DNA of 64,000 bases from Selaginella moellendorffii (taxonomy: Eukaryota > Streptophyta > Lycopodiopsida > Selaginellales > Selaginellaceae), in contig NW_003314332.1 of the NCBI RefSeq assembly GCF_000143415.4, positions 833,863 through 897,862 of the forward strand, read 5' to 3'. The notes beneath the pieces are model-generated. The model had not been told where the DNA came from and ran no database searches. It saw only the letters and a list, made by a program, of their open reading frames with translations. Positions within the stretch are counted from its first letter, which is position 1. Each line of letters opens with the position of its first letter. The translations under genes were made by a program, and so were the position numbers. Below, in pieces: positions 11,220 through 21,206 of this stretch.

Positions 11220-14200
11220 TCGACGAAGTTCGATGTCCTCATCGAACGGTAAACCCTTTCATAAAGTAACACCCACACGTGTTACCATTTCCATCCTTGG
11301 CACCTAGCCAATCTTTGTCTATGGTTTGACATCAAAGGCTCACCATGCCTTGTCCATCCTTTAAGGGGCGTAGTCTCTCCAACTTAGAGACTGATTGGAC
11401 CACATGTAATGGTTCTCCCCTTTTATTGGTTTAGTTCTCGCTAAACCTCTTAGAGACCCTTCTCTAAGTCAATCCCACTACTCCTTCTCGAGTAGTCTCA
11501 ATTTCCATCTATTGAATGTTTGCACCTTGGAACTTTTACTCTTTTGACTTTTTGGAAGTCAATTTACTAGGTGTCTCCAAAACCTTGCATTGCACAGATT
11601 GTGCAACTCCACTTCCCTATCCTAGGAAGTTCATTACTTGAGGGCACCATCATCCTCTCTTCTATTTCGTGCCACCTTGGGCAAAGTTCCATTTATCATA
11701 CTTTGTGCTAGGGCTGTCCATGGCCCTATCATTTGGCTACCTTACCGCTCCCTCACTTGGAGCCTTTACTTCGCCAAATTGGAGCACTTAGGAATCCGTC
11801 CTTGAAAGTCCGCTTCCTTTCCCACAAGCTGTTAGCATCGAACACATTAGTGTTCCTTGGCTAACTTTGCCATTTGGATCCCTTCCATTAAATTCCATGG
11901 CCCAAACTTTGGCCACTAGTCCTTTGCTCCTATCCTTGATTGTTGCACCCAGCAACATCGGATCGCTACCTCCATTTTTGAGGTATCCTTTTGGTTCCAT
12001 AGCAAAGACTCTTCTTTGCCAAGTCCGGAGGATGTTCACCCCTAGTATGTCTCTTTAGCATATTCTGCTATGGGCTCTATCCATGGCCCAACTTCGTGAC
12101 CCTCCCATGGGTCTTTTATAGAGACTACTTTCCTCGGACTTACTATGCCATCGGACGGACATAGTTTATTTCCCTTAGGTGCTCTTCCCACTTGGTCATC
12201 ACGACCAAGCCACACCATCTTAAACAGTTCAATTTCAACATTTTGAACCAGGAACTTCATTCCTTAGCCAACCAAGGACCTTGTCCTTATCTGGCCATAA
12301 GATCACCTAGTGATCTCACCTTGGCACCTTAACAGAGTTGCCAAGAGGTACTTGGTCTTCTAGACCTCCAAGTTGTTGACTATAACCCCGGGGGCATCCC
12401 CCACACTTGGCGGTGCACCCAAGCTAGCCCTTACGGCCAAGGGTTCATAGCAACTGAGATTAGGTGTCCCCATCTCACTCACCACGACCTTGGTGCCACT
12501 TGCACCAAAGCGTTCAAGTTAGATATGCCGAGCTTTCACACTAAGCAATCTAACCGTGCATCACGACTCCGAGGCATCCCTCGCTTGGCGGTGTGCCCAA
12601 ACCAGTCTCCCCACTGAGAGTCCATGACCACCGAAATATGAGTGTCCTCATATTCCAAACCATCACCACGCCCTAGTGATTTGGGACTCGAACCCAAGCA
12701 CTAGAGGGTCGGGACTCGAACCCAACCTCCGTATATGCATCTACGGACGGCATCACACAAGATGCCTGGCGTGACTCCCCACGCCGGTGCACCAACCTAT
12801 TTTTAAAGCGCGCTACAGATCACAGCTTAGGAACCTAGTTCCTCCACACTGCCAAGTCCTCTCACTTGACATGTCTGTGATCATGCATGGACTCCTCCAT
12901 GCTCGGCCCCATGGCCCACCCTTTTTGAAGTTATCACCTTCAACTAGGGTATTTGTTCCCCCGACGTGCCAATCTCGCTTGGCAAGTCCTCCGACCACTG
13001 TAACATGGTTCCTGCATAAGCGTGAAAGTCCTTGACCATCGACTTTCGTTCAAAGCCCTCTCTTTGAACACTCGGGAACTACTTCCCTAACCTTGATAGC
13101 CTTGCCTCATGGCAAGCTTCAAGACCACGCTTCTGCTGCGCCACTCTGATTTCGCGCGTTCTATGAACCATTTACACTTGGCCTTTCTAGGTACTAAGCT
13201 ACTTAGAATCGTCTTTGGGAACCTTGAAGGAACTCTGTCCCTCAGCTTGCTAAGGCCTCCTTTTTTGCCAGCTTTCCAAATGCCACATAGTCTAACATGG
13301 ACAATTCTATATTTTAGACTCTCCATGGCATCACGGTTGCTAGCGGCAACACCCTCAAGCCCCCACTTGATTCTCCACTCCCAGCTGGCATAACCAACCT
13401 TGGTTATGCCCTTTGATTCCTACGGTTCGGTTCTATCCCCTTACTTCTTGCTTTTTTGGCTTCACACCTTTCCTTTGGTCATTCTCCTCCAGACCAGGAG
13501 GATAGCTTTGCACTTTCGATCATGCCTTAGCAAGTATTCTTAGGGATGAACCTACCCAATAGCCCAGGGAGTGGTTCCTCAATCTGGGTATGCTCAGCTT
13601 ATAATCCCATACACTGGGATTACATTGTTGCTTATGGGCCTTTACATGCCCATCACTAGCCTTGCCAAAATTCCATTTTTGGCTTTGTCCAACTTGGGTA
13701 GACAGTCCTCTCCTATCTCCGCAACCTTGAACATTTGGATAGCACCTTCTATCCATCATTCGTTAGGGACTTAGTCCCTTGGGCTTTATCCATTGCCCTC
13801 GCGACATCAAACACCACCTCTTGGTGTTCTAGAGTGTTCGGGTGTCCCAATGACGGCTTCCTTGACAATGAGTATTTCCTTTCATGACATTGACTTACTA
13901 CATCGCAACATAAGCAATTTATCCTCCGTAAGGGTATATCTAACTTCTTTATACCATTAAGAAGTCTTGGGTAGTTACCTTCTACCCGCTTAACCAATTA
14001 TCTTGCACCTCTTGCTTAGTTGCCCTATAGCTGTCAAGTCTTACAACTCATTGCTTGGTGCTTCCACACCTCCATCATTATCTGGGTCACCACACTCCAA
14101 CCGCATGCCTTCCAGCTTAGGCCTTGCCATTCCCATTTCCATTGGGACTCCTTTGGCAAGGGGTCCTCATGAACCCAACAACATAGCCTCAAGGTATCAC

Positions 14201-15256
14201 ACCTTGGCACATTTGGTGTCTCCACACCATCGGCTCCACGAGCCTACCTCTATGACACTTTTTCTTTGTGTCTAAGTCTTTGCCAAGACCAATACCGCTC
14301 TTTCTCATGCCAACCATTTGTTAGCACGGCACCATAGAGGTCACACACAACTTTGTGTCAAAGTTGTTTTTTATTTGGGAACACCTTTCCCACGACTTTT
14401 AGCACGGCACATTTTGCCATCGATGAGATACCCTCTGTTCTCATCCTTGGATCCTATGATCCCCCCCCATCCTTCGTGGGGTAAAACACACCTCAGTCCA
14501 AATGCTTCCATCAGTCCTTTTAAGACTATCCCTTGACTCTACTTGAGTCGTCTAGCAACTTTGGACTTGGTTAATCCACCGACCCGTAAGGTCCTACTTG
14601 TGAGGCACTAGCTCACTGGAATACACTTCTTGCATTCCTGTCCTACTCAAAAGGACTATTTTCACAAGTGTTACTCCGACACTTGATTTTGTTCTCTGGG
14701 GGCAACTTTTGCCCCTTAGGACTACTTGTCCATGCAATGAGAATACCACTCATCTCTAAGTACACCCCAACTCCTTGGGTTGTTCCAGCATTTATCAAGG
14801 GTAACCTCAGTTACCATTTCGAGGACTTGTGTCCTCACCTATACTTGACCTCCCATGGTCATCAATTCCGGTCTCAAAGTTATGAGCACCGGCCTCAACT
14901 ATATGAGGGTAATCTTGTGACTCCTTTATTGTTTTGGAGTCTCTATCTTTCCCGTGATCCCAACTGTAGTTGTTTACCACAACTACATTAGCCAGTTTGC
15001 TAAGTCAAACGCTCATCTGGATCACATCCTCAACTCTTTGAGGAAAACTATATACTGTTCCCAAGATCCCAAAGTCGTTCCATTATTGGCCCTTTTCTAT
15101 CCACCACCTCGTCTACAAGTTCACACATGAACTGTAATGGAGAGCCATGTCTTCCCGACTTGCTACTCCTCAAGGATAGGCCCACTCCTCGGACCTTCCG
15201 ATGCCAACACTAGTGGTGATATACTTGAACACCAATAAAAGTCGGACTAAGGAACA
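11220..15256 (-). other. LARD internal region, non-coding
   Basis: About 4 kb with only short frames on both strands and no CCHC, protease, RT, RNase H or integrase motif. The part 11715-14110 matches 4045-6430 in inverse orientation. It contains the T-arm-like repeats (12685-12725). I see no host gene captured in it. Confidence 0.8.
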
Positions 15257-15268
15257 GCTCCGATACCA
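15257..15268 (-). other. LARD primer-binding site
   Basis: Minus-strand TGGTATCGGAGC lies three bases inside the 5' LTR. It differs at one position from the common plant site complementary to the 3' end of initiator Met-tRNA. This fixes the element orientation as minus. Confidence 0.8.
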
Positions 15269-15271
15269 AGT

Positions 15272-17091
15272 TGTAAGCGACTAATTTTTCCATTCTACTT
15301 TAGTCACTTAACCACACCTCCGACCACTTGGAGGAGTCTCATTCACAACCTCCATAAGTCCAATTCAGGACTTGGGGCTTGCTAGCCCCGAGAATGGCAT
15401 CCATGCCACTCAACCTTTGCACTTGGTCCAAGTGCTCCACGTGTCCGATCCCATGACCGACACCCAAAGGTACCACTGACATCTCGGCCCGTCACGCTAA
15501 GGCCATGCCCATTCACCTTTGCTGTGCAAATGGTCCAATACCACTTGCATCACCATCCCGTCTCTCCAAGACTGGGCCATCTGTCTACGAGGGGTCATCC
15601 TGGATCCACTCCTTAGCATCCTTAGGATGCCCACAGACCTGGGGAATCGCCTTCCCCAAAGTCCCTTTGTCAGTTCCTACCAAGTCCCTTTCTGCCCCTG
15701 GCCGTGTTTGCCAACACTGCCACTGGATCGAGGCCCACAGGCCCGACCACTAAGTCCCACGGTCCTCTGGGACTTCCTCACCACACGACTGTGTCCTTGG
15801 TCACTACCCCAGAGGACTGCTCCTCTTCCTTTCCACAGTCTGGGCCTTTGGGACGACATTTCGGAACACCGTGGCCTTACGCGAGCCACCTGGGTACTCT
15901 CCCCACCTATCGCCTTTAGGTGCTCTAGCCATGGGCTTAGAGCGAGGTTCCGTTGAGCCACGCCTAGTATCCAAGTAGGTAGTGCCACCCACACTTGGAC
16001 TGGGAGCATCGGCCAGTCGATCTCCCGGGGGAACTAGAGCCGGCTCTTGAACACTTCGCCAAGCTACCCCGCTTGTCGGTCCGTATTCACTCTAGTCTTG
16101 GACTTCCCAGTGGTCAGTTCATCACCCAACACTGGGTCTGGCCTTCCTGGGCCAAACTGGCCTTTCCTGGCCAAACTGGCTCCACTGCAGTCCTCCCCCC
16201 CTTACTATACTTTTGGAGCTCACCAAACCCCCCAGGGTCTGGGAGACGAACGCTTTGGGCTTTCACCCTCTCAGGCTCCGGACTCGGACTCGGACTCGGA
16301 CTCGGACTCGGATTCGGATTCGGACTCGGACTCGGGCTCGGGCTTGGTCTCGGCCTCGGCCTCGGTCTCGGTCTCGGTCCCGATCTTGGTCTCGGTCTCG
16401 GTCTCGGTCCCGGTCTCGGTCTCGGTCTCGACTTCGGACTCCATCTCGGACTCCATCTCGGACTCCATCTCGGACTCCATCTCGGACTCCATCTCGGACT
16501 CCATTTCGGACTCCATCTCGGGTCCATCTCGGGTCCATCTCGGACTCCATCTCGGACTCCATCTCAGGTCCATCTCGGACTCCATCTCGGACTCCATTTC
16601 GGGTCCATCTCGGGTCCACCTCGGACTCCATCTCGGACTCCATCTCGGACTCCATCTCGGGTCCATCTCGGACTCCACTTCGGACTCCAGCTCGGGTCCA
16701 TCTCGGGTCCACCTCGGACTCCATCTCGGACTCCACTTCAGACTCCAGCTCGGGTCCATCTCGGGTCCACCTCGGACTCCATCTCGGACTCCACTTCGGA
16801 CTCCAACTCGGGTCCATCTCGGGTCCACCTCGGACTCCACTTCGGACTCCATCTCGGACACTCCCACGTGTCATGTGTTGGTCCTTTTGGGTCCCTTTTT
16901 GGAGCCTCGCCTTTTGCTCGCTTCGTGCTCGTTCCTCGAGCACTTCGTTGGGAGTTTCACTCCCGCTCTTGACTTTTCAAGTCGGAGCTTTTGGTCCAAA
17001 CGTGTTACGCTCGTTTGGCTTTCGCTTCAGCCACTACCACGTGGCACCCTTTCCGGCTCCACTTTGGGGCCTAGGGATTTTGTGTCTCACA
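15272..17091 (-). repeat. LARD 5' LTR (right copy)
   Basis: 1,820 bp, starting TGTGAGACACAAAATCCC and ending GTCGCTTACA on the minus strand. It carries about 60 bp more of the 12-bp array than the left LTR, and otherwise differs at only a few positions. Confidence 0.95.
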
Positions 17092-17137
17092 AAGTTGTAA
17101 CAAGGTTTCCGTAGGTGAACCTGCAGAAGGATCATTG
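17092..17137 (+). rRNA. 18S rRNA gene, 3' end
   Basis: AAGTT is the target-site copy, followed by GTAACAAGGTTTCCGTAGG and then GGATCATTG, the conserved 18S 3' terminus. It joins to 9443 when the LARD and one AAGTT are removed. One change in the terminal helix region is GAACCTGCAGAAGG for GAACCTGCGGAAGG. Confidence 0.93.
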
Positions 17138-17432
17138 ACATACATCTGTAAACTGTAAACTGTGAACATTATATTGTACCCCGAGGGGCCATGCCCGGAG
17201 GCATGGCTGGCCGGGACACCCGATCTGGCCGCATGCACTTGTGTAAGCGACCTTGGGCTTGAGTAGTACTGGGCTGGGAGACCACCTAGGAAGTCCAAAC
17301 CAAGGGGTTTACAACTTGGGCATGTGTGCCTCCTCCTTCCACTGGCTGGGGGATGTGGCACACTTGGAGGCCGTGATTGTTATCAACTAGTTGTTTTTGA
17401 TCTTGTGGTCCTGTCAGGCCAAAAAAACAAAA
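17138..17432 (+). other. ITS1
   Basis: Spacer between the 18S end and the 5.8S start, about 295 bp. It includes GAGGGGCCATGCCC...GGCATGGCTGGCC, which could form a hairpin, and the 5S-derived fragment reported separately. Confidence 0.85.
17241..17296 (+). other. 5S rRNA-derived fragment inside ITS1
   Basis: GTGTAAGCGACCTTGGGCTT, GAGTAGTACTGGGCTGGGAG and ACCACCTAGGAAGTCC align with the plant 5S rRNA 3' half (GTTAAGCGTGCTTGGGC, AGTAGTACT, GGGTGACC, GGAAGTCC). It lies in the sense orientation within the transcribed spacer. The 5' half of 5S is absent, so it is not a functional 5S gene. Its 3' flank (AAACCAAGGGGTTTACA) resembles the flank of the copy at 3980-4034. Confidence 0.72.
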
Positions 17433-17588
17433 TGTTACTCTCAGCAACGGATATCTAGGCTCTCACAACGATGAAGAACGCAGCGAAATGCGATACGTGA
17501 TGTGAATTGCAGAATTCCGTGAATCATCGAAGTTTTGAACGCAACTTGTGCCCGAGGTTCATCCCAAGGGCATGCCTGCCTGAGTGTC
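17433..17588 (+). rRNA. 5.8S rRNA gene (decayed)
   Basis: Contains CAGCAACGGATATC, GATGAAGAACGCAGCGAAATG and GAATTGCAGAATTCCGTGAA, all diagnostic of plant 5.8S. Several changes at otherwise invariant sites (CTAGGCTCTCACAACG for CTTGGCTCTCGCAACG; GAAGTTTTGAACGCAACTTGTG for GAGTCTTTGAACGCAAGTTGCG) suggest loss of function. Confidence 0.92.
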
Positions 17589-17761
17589 CACAACCATTTG
17601 CTGCCTCATGCGCACTCTGTGAGTGTGAGTGTGGGGCAAATGTGGCCGTCCGTGGACTTGTGTTCCGGTTGGCTTGATTGCATGTGGATGGTGTGGCCCC
17701 CGACTTGTCCGTGTGGCATCGATGGCATGCACCCCACCTCGTGGCGAATCACTCATGTGCA
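17589..17761 (+). other. ITS2
   Basis: Short spacer (about 173 bp) between 5.8S and 26S. No unusual insertion seen. Confidence 0.8.
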
Positions 17762-18880
17762 CGACCTCAGGTCAGGCAAGACAACCCGCTGAGTTTAAGC
17801 ATATCACTAAGCAGAGGAAAAGAAACTAACAAGGATTTCCCTAGTAGCGGCGAGCAAAACGGAAAGAGCCCAGCTTGGAAATCGGGGTGTCTCTGCACCC
17901 CAAATTGTAGTCTAGAGAAGGGTCCTCTGCAGCGGACTGGGTTGGAACAGGATGCCAGAGAGGCTAAGAGCCCCGTCTAGCCCGGACCCTACTGCATCAC
18001 GAGGCTCTTTCGGCGAGTCGGGCTATTTGGGAATGCAGCCTTAAGTGGGTGGTAAATTCCATCCAAGGCTAAATACTGGTGAGAGACCGATAGCGCACAA
18101 GTACCGCAAGAGAAAGATGAAAAGGACTTTGAAAAGAGAGTTAAAAAGTGCTTGAAATTGTTGGGAGGGAAGAGAATGGATGCCTTGTGCGCCCCTTGGT
18201 TGTGTGTGGAACGGCAAGAGCTGGTCTGCCAAGCAATGCAAGGGGCTGTCCAGCATGGGAGGACGCGGCGGGATAACGGCTTGTGAGCCTCTGGCTCCCT
18301 GCCAATGCCGCCGCTGCCTCTGAAAATGGCGGGGTGCTCCGGTGCCCTGCCAGATGCTGGAACTTGGGTGTTCCATCCGACCCATCTTGAAACATGGACC
18401 AAGGAGTCTAACATGTATGCAAGTCTGTGGGTGTTACACCCGTACAAGCGAAAAAAAACTAATTCGTGGGATCCCCTTTGGGGGTGCACCACAGACTGAC
18501 CTTGATCTTTTGAGAAGGGTTTGAGTGTTAGCATACCTGCTGGGACCCGAAAAGATGGTGAACTATGCCTGAGTAGGGCGAAGCCAAAGGAAACTCTGGT
18601 GGAGACTCGTAGCGATACTGACGTGCAAATCGTTTGTCAGACTTGGGTATAGGGGCGAAAGACTAATCGAACCATCTAGTAGCTGGTACCCTCCAAAGTT
18701 TCCCTCAGGATAGCTGGAGCTCTTGCTGAGTTTTATCGGGTAAAGCGAATGATTAGAGGCATCGGGGGTGAAACACCCTCGACCTATTCTCAAACTTTAA
18801 ATAGGTAAAGCAGCTGGGGTTCTTTGTTGAGCCCCGGCCGTGAATGCGAGCTCCAAGTGGGCCATTTTTGGTTAAGCAGA
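17762..18880 (+). rRNA. 26S rRNA gene, 5' part (interrupted, decayed)
   Basis: Starts CGACCTCAGGTCAGGCAAGA, followed by CCGCTGAGTTTAAGCATATC, and includes GGCGAGCAAAACGGAAAGAG and GACCTATTCTCAAACTTTAA. It stops at GTTAAGCAGA, in the conserved string GGTAAGCAGAACTGGCGATG, where an insertion begins. Substitutions at conserved positions match the decay seen in 18S. Confidence 0.93.
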
Positions 18881-20923
18881 TTGACTAGGCCATTTTCGGT
18901 ACATTCGTCCGAGGCATAGGATCATCCACCCGGTAACCCGGTACCGACCACGACCAAAACGATTTCCCTAAACAATTCCTATGTCACCTCCTACGGTTTG
19001 GGTGTCCAGGGGGTACCTGTATCATGGAAGACGAGGATTAGTAATGCAATCTCCACTAGCTCTATCTCTCATTTTGTGAAAGTACGAAGCTAGGTTTCAA
19101 AACTGAACTGAGATTTGCACGACTGATGCTCGCGAGCCAATGTACTCAGGTACATGCCCGGGCCACACATCAGAAGTGAATTCCAAAGATTAGGACTAAG
19201 GAGCATGCTCAACCTGATCGCTATCCGTTGACTCATGGATCTCGCCGTTGGGACCAGTCGCTGTCATCCCGTCTTTTTTCTAAGCGGATGATTAGAAGCT
19301 GGAACCATCGATATCACGAGCACTACCTGGGCAGAGTCAGTGAGAGCCCCTTGTGTCGCCGTGGTGTTTAGTTCCAGTGCTCTGGCTGAGAGAGATTCCT
19401 ACAGACCAAGGGTAAAAGGACGTAGAAAAACGAATCATTTGTACCCATTTTTGCGTGGCCAGGAATGCGGTAGTGAGATTCCTCGCGACCTTAGTGGTGG
19501 GTGTAAGCTCGTTTTGAGCTATTCCCAAACAAACACTTCGTTGGCGCTGCTCATTCTTGCGGTGTGCAACGAAGCGGCTGTTGATCCTGGAGTGGGTGGG
19601 AAATGTGCGTGGTTGTGCTAGCGCACAGCCTTGCAGCGGCCCAGGCTTGCTCTGCTTGTGAGTGTGCTCCTGGAGAATGCGGCAGCGGCGGATACAAGCT
19701 AGAAACCCTAACGTTAGGGTTTTTCCCGTCACTTCATACCTTTCGGTGTGAGAAAATCCAGCGCCCGCAGCCATGAAGTCGAATAGCTATAGCTTGTAAT
19801 TAGGTTTGCCTATCCATACAGCATGTTTCTTCCCGGGATTCTGTGAGGAATCCAAGGTTTTGTTTTTTACCATGCCACGTCTACTCATGTGTCCCATTAG
19901 TTTATCTATGGGGAAACAGAGTTTTCTGTAAGTAAGGTTTCCTTAAAAATTATTTTTAAAGAAGGCCTTCTTGCGATTAAGCGTGGGATCTATCTCAGAA
20001 TGAGAGAGCAGCAACTTGTGTTGTATTTTTATTTTCTAATCAAAACACAGTTGTAGTCAATGGTACGCCCACACATCTTAGTTTAGCGCGTAACCAAGGA
20101 TTGCATGGTAAGTTTGGGGGAACTAATTCTTTTGTTGTTCACAGTCCAAAGAGGCATAAATATTGAATCTATTATGTTTCGATATGATGCTAAAGTGATG
20201 GATAATCCTGTCTGGAAGACAGAGTTCCTGGTGCTCAGCTTGAGTTTGCTGAGTCGTCGAGCTGTGGTGGGCAATTGGCCGGCTCTCAAAGAGAATGTCA
20301 AAGAGAATTTCTATGACTGCTTGCACCGGTGTCAGGGGGCTGGTGAGAATGATACGATCCAGACCACTAAGGATGAGTCGTCTCAATGCATAGCGATGGA
20401 ATCCTTTTTCCACGAAGCATTCAATGAGATTATCAATCTCAAGGAGATGCCACCGGTGGTGTTAATCAGATAGAAAAGCGCGAAGACTTGCCCCAGGATT
20501 ACTTTGGATGAGTTTGCAATGGGTCGGTTTGAATCTTGATGAATGTACAACAAGACTTTGAGTGGAAGTGATTGGCACTTGTCATATTTTGTAGTTAAGA
20601 AAGTGCCATCAACCCGTATGACTTGGATCTGAAGGCTCAAGAAGTGAGCAGACATATTCACGAGTGAGCCGTCCGTGCCTATGAGTGGATTATCCATCTC
20701 ATTTTGCATGGCAAGGAATCGTAATGGATATATCCAGAACGGATTTCCTTCGGATTCAACTTGATCAGGGTCAAGGAAGAAGAGGATCATGGGGTTATTC
20801 ATTGACACCAGATCGTCCATGTACCGGAAAGTGTGTTCAAATAGGCATAGCAGATCGTACCAGCCTAAACAAGCGAGTCGAGTGATAAAGTTATACTCGA
20901 AGTAGAATAGGTACAGATTACAC
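18881..20923. mobile_element. 2-kb insertion of unknown type in 26S rRNA
   Basis: The 26S sequence breaks after AAGCAGA and resumes as CAGAACTAGCGATGCGGG, so CAGA may be a 4-bp target duplication (18877-18880 and 20924-20927). I find no terminal inverted repeat and no LTR. The left ~1.1 kb is non-coding; a short telomere-like palindrome (AAACCCTAACGTTAGGGTTT) lies at about 19703. Two modest frames overlap on opposite strands at 20105-20820. The position is not the classical R1/R2 site. It could be a decayed DNA transposon or a non-autonomous element. Confidence 0.6.
20383..20820 (-). pseudogene. Possible transposase remnant in the 26S insertion
   Basis: A 145-codon frame that starts MDDLVSMNNPMILFFLDPDQ and contains IQVIRVDGTFLTTKYDKC. 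The VDGTFL..KY string is reminiscent of the first catalytic-Asp block of MULE/FAR1-type transposases, but the rest of the domain is not recognisable. A frame on the other strand (20105-20473) overlaps it and has no recognisable motif. I would not assign a function; it is listed because it is the only coding-like signal in the insertion. Confidence 0.25.
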
Positions 20924-21085
20924 CAGAACTAGCGATGCGGGATGAAACGAAAGCAGGGCTACGGTGCCAAAGTGCGCGCTAACCCAGATCCCACAAAGGG
21001 TGTTGATTGATTAAGACAGCAGGACGGTGGTCATGGAAGTTGAAATCCGCTAAGGAGTGTGTAAGAACTCACCTGCCGAATCAAC
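20924..21085 (+). rRNA. 26S rRNA gene, continuation (then truncated)
   Basis: CAGAACTAGCGATGCGGGAT, then CTACGGTGCC, CAAAGGGTGTTG, AAGACAGCAGGACGGTGGTC and GCTAAGGAGTGTGTAAGAAC, ending CTGCCGAATCAAC. The next canonical bases (TAGCCCCGAAAATGG) are replaced by LINE sequence. The remaining two thirds of 26S is not in the window. Confidence 0.92.
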
Positions 21086-21206
21086 ACGCTCACATGTCCA
21101 CTCCACTCTCTCCCAGCGGCCACTCTTCTCTCCTCTTGCCTTGGCACCTTCCCTCTCCTCTCCGCCCTCCCTCACCATTCTTCTAGTCCGACTTTGTCCT
21201 CTCTCG
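21086..21206 (-). repeat. LINE-junction segment next to 26S
   Basis: About 120 bp (ACGCTCACATGTCCACTCC onward, rich in CTCTCC), nearly identical to 57556-57677. In both places it adjoins the 3' end of an alpha LINE and is followed by two copies of CTAGTCCGACTTTG 24 bp apart. It is either a longer alpha 3' end or the 5'-most part of the beta LINE 5' UTR. The alpha copies at 35349 and 61850 lack it. Confidence 0.6.

Larger units (their letters stand above)
9444..17091 (-). mobile_element. Complete LARD (large non-autonomous LTR retrotransposon) inserted in 18S rRNA
   Basis: The ends are TG...CA LTRs flanked by the 5-bp target duplication AAGTT (9439-9443 and 17092-17096). Read on the minus strand it has a 5' LTR (17091-15272), a primer-binding site TGGTATCGGAGC one base-step inside it (11 of 12 matches to the initiator-Met-tRNA type TGGTATCAGAGC), a 4-kb internal region without gag or pol, a purine tract GGGTGGTGGAG, and a 3' LTR (11206-9444). 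The LTRs are nearly identical apart from repeat-number changes, so the insertion is recent. The family shares its LTR and 3' end with the Ty3 element at 1-3799, which could have supplied proteins in trans (inference). Confidence 0.93.

Noticed and set aside
10167-11307. Long open frames rich in SDSDSD, GLGLGL or RSRSRS across the LTR arrays (also 15995-17114, 29719-30834, 2693-3014)
   Set aside because: They are translations of a stop-free 6/12-bp tandem repeat, open on both strands and in several frames, inside LTRs.
9444-17091. Group I intron in the 18S 3' region
   Set aside because: LTR structure, primer-binding site, purine tract and 5-bp target duplication show an LTR element.
20383-20820. 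Firm MULE/FAR1 transposase call
   Set aside because: Only one short motif (VDGTFL..KY) is suggestive; the remaining catalytic residues and zinc finger are not visible.
18881-20923. R2 or R1 type rDNA retrotransposon
   Set aside because: The site does not match the known R1/R2 28S targets and no reverse transcriptase motif is present.
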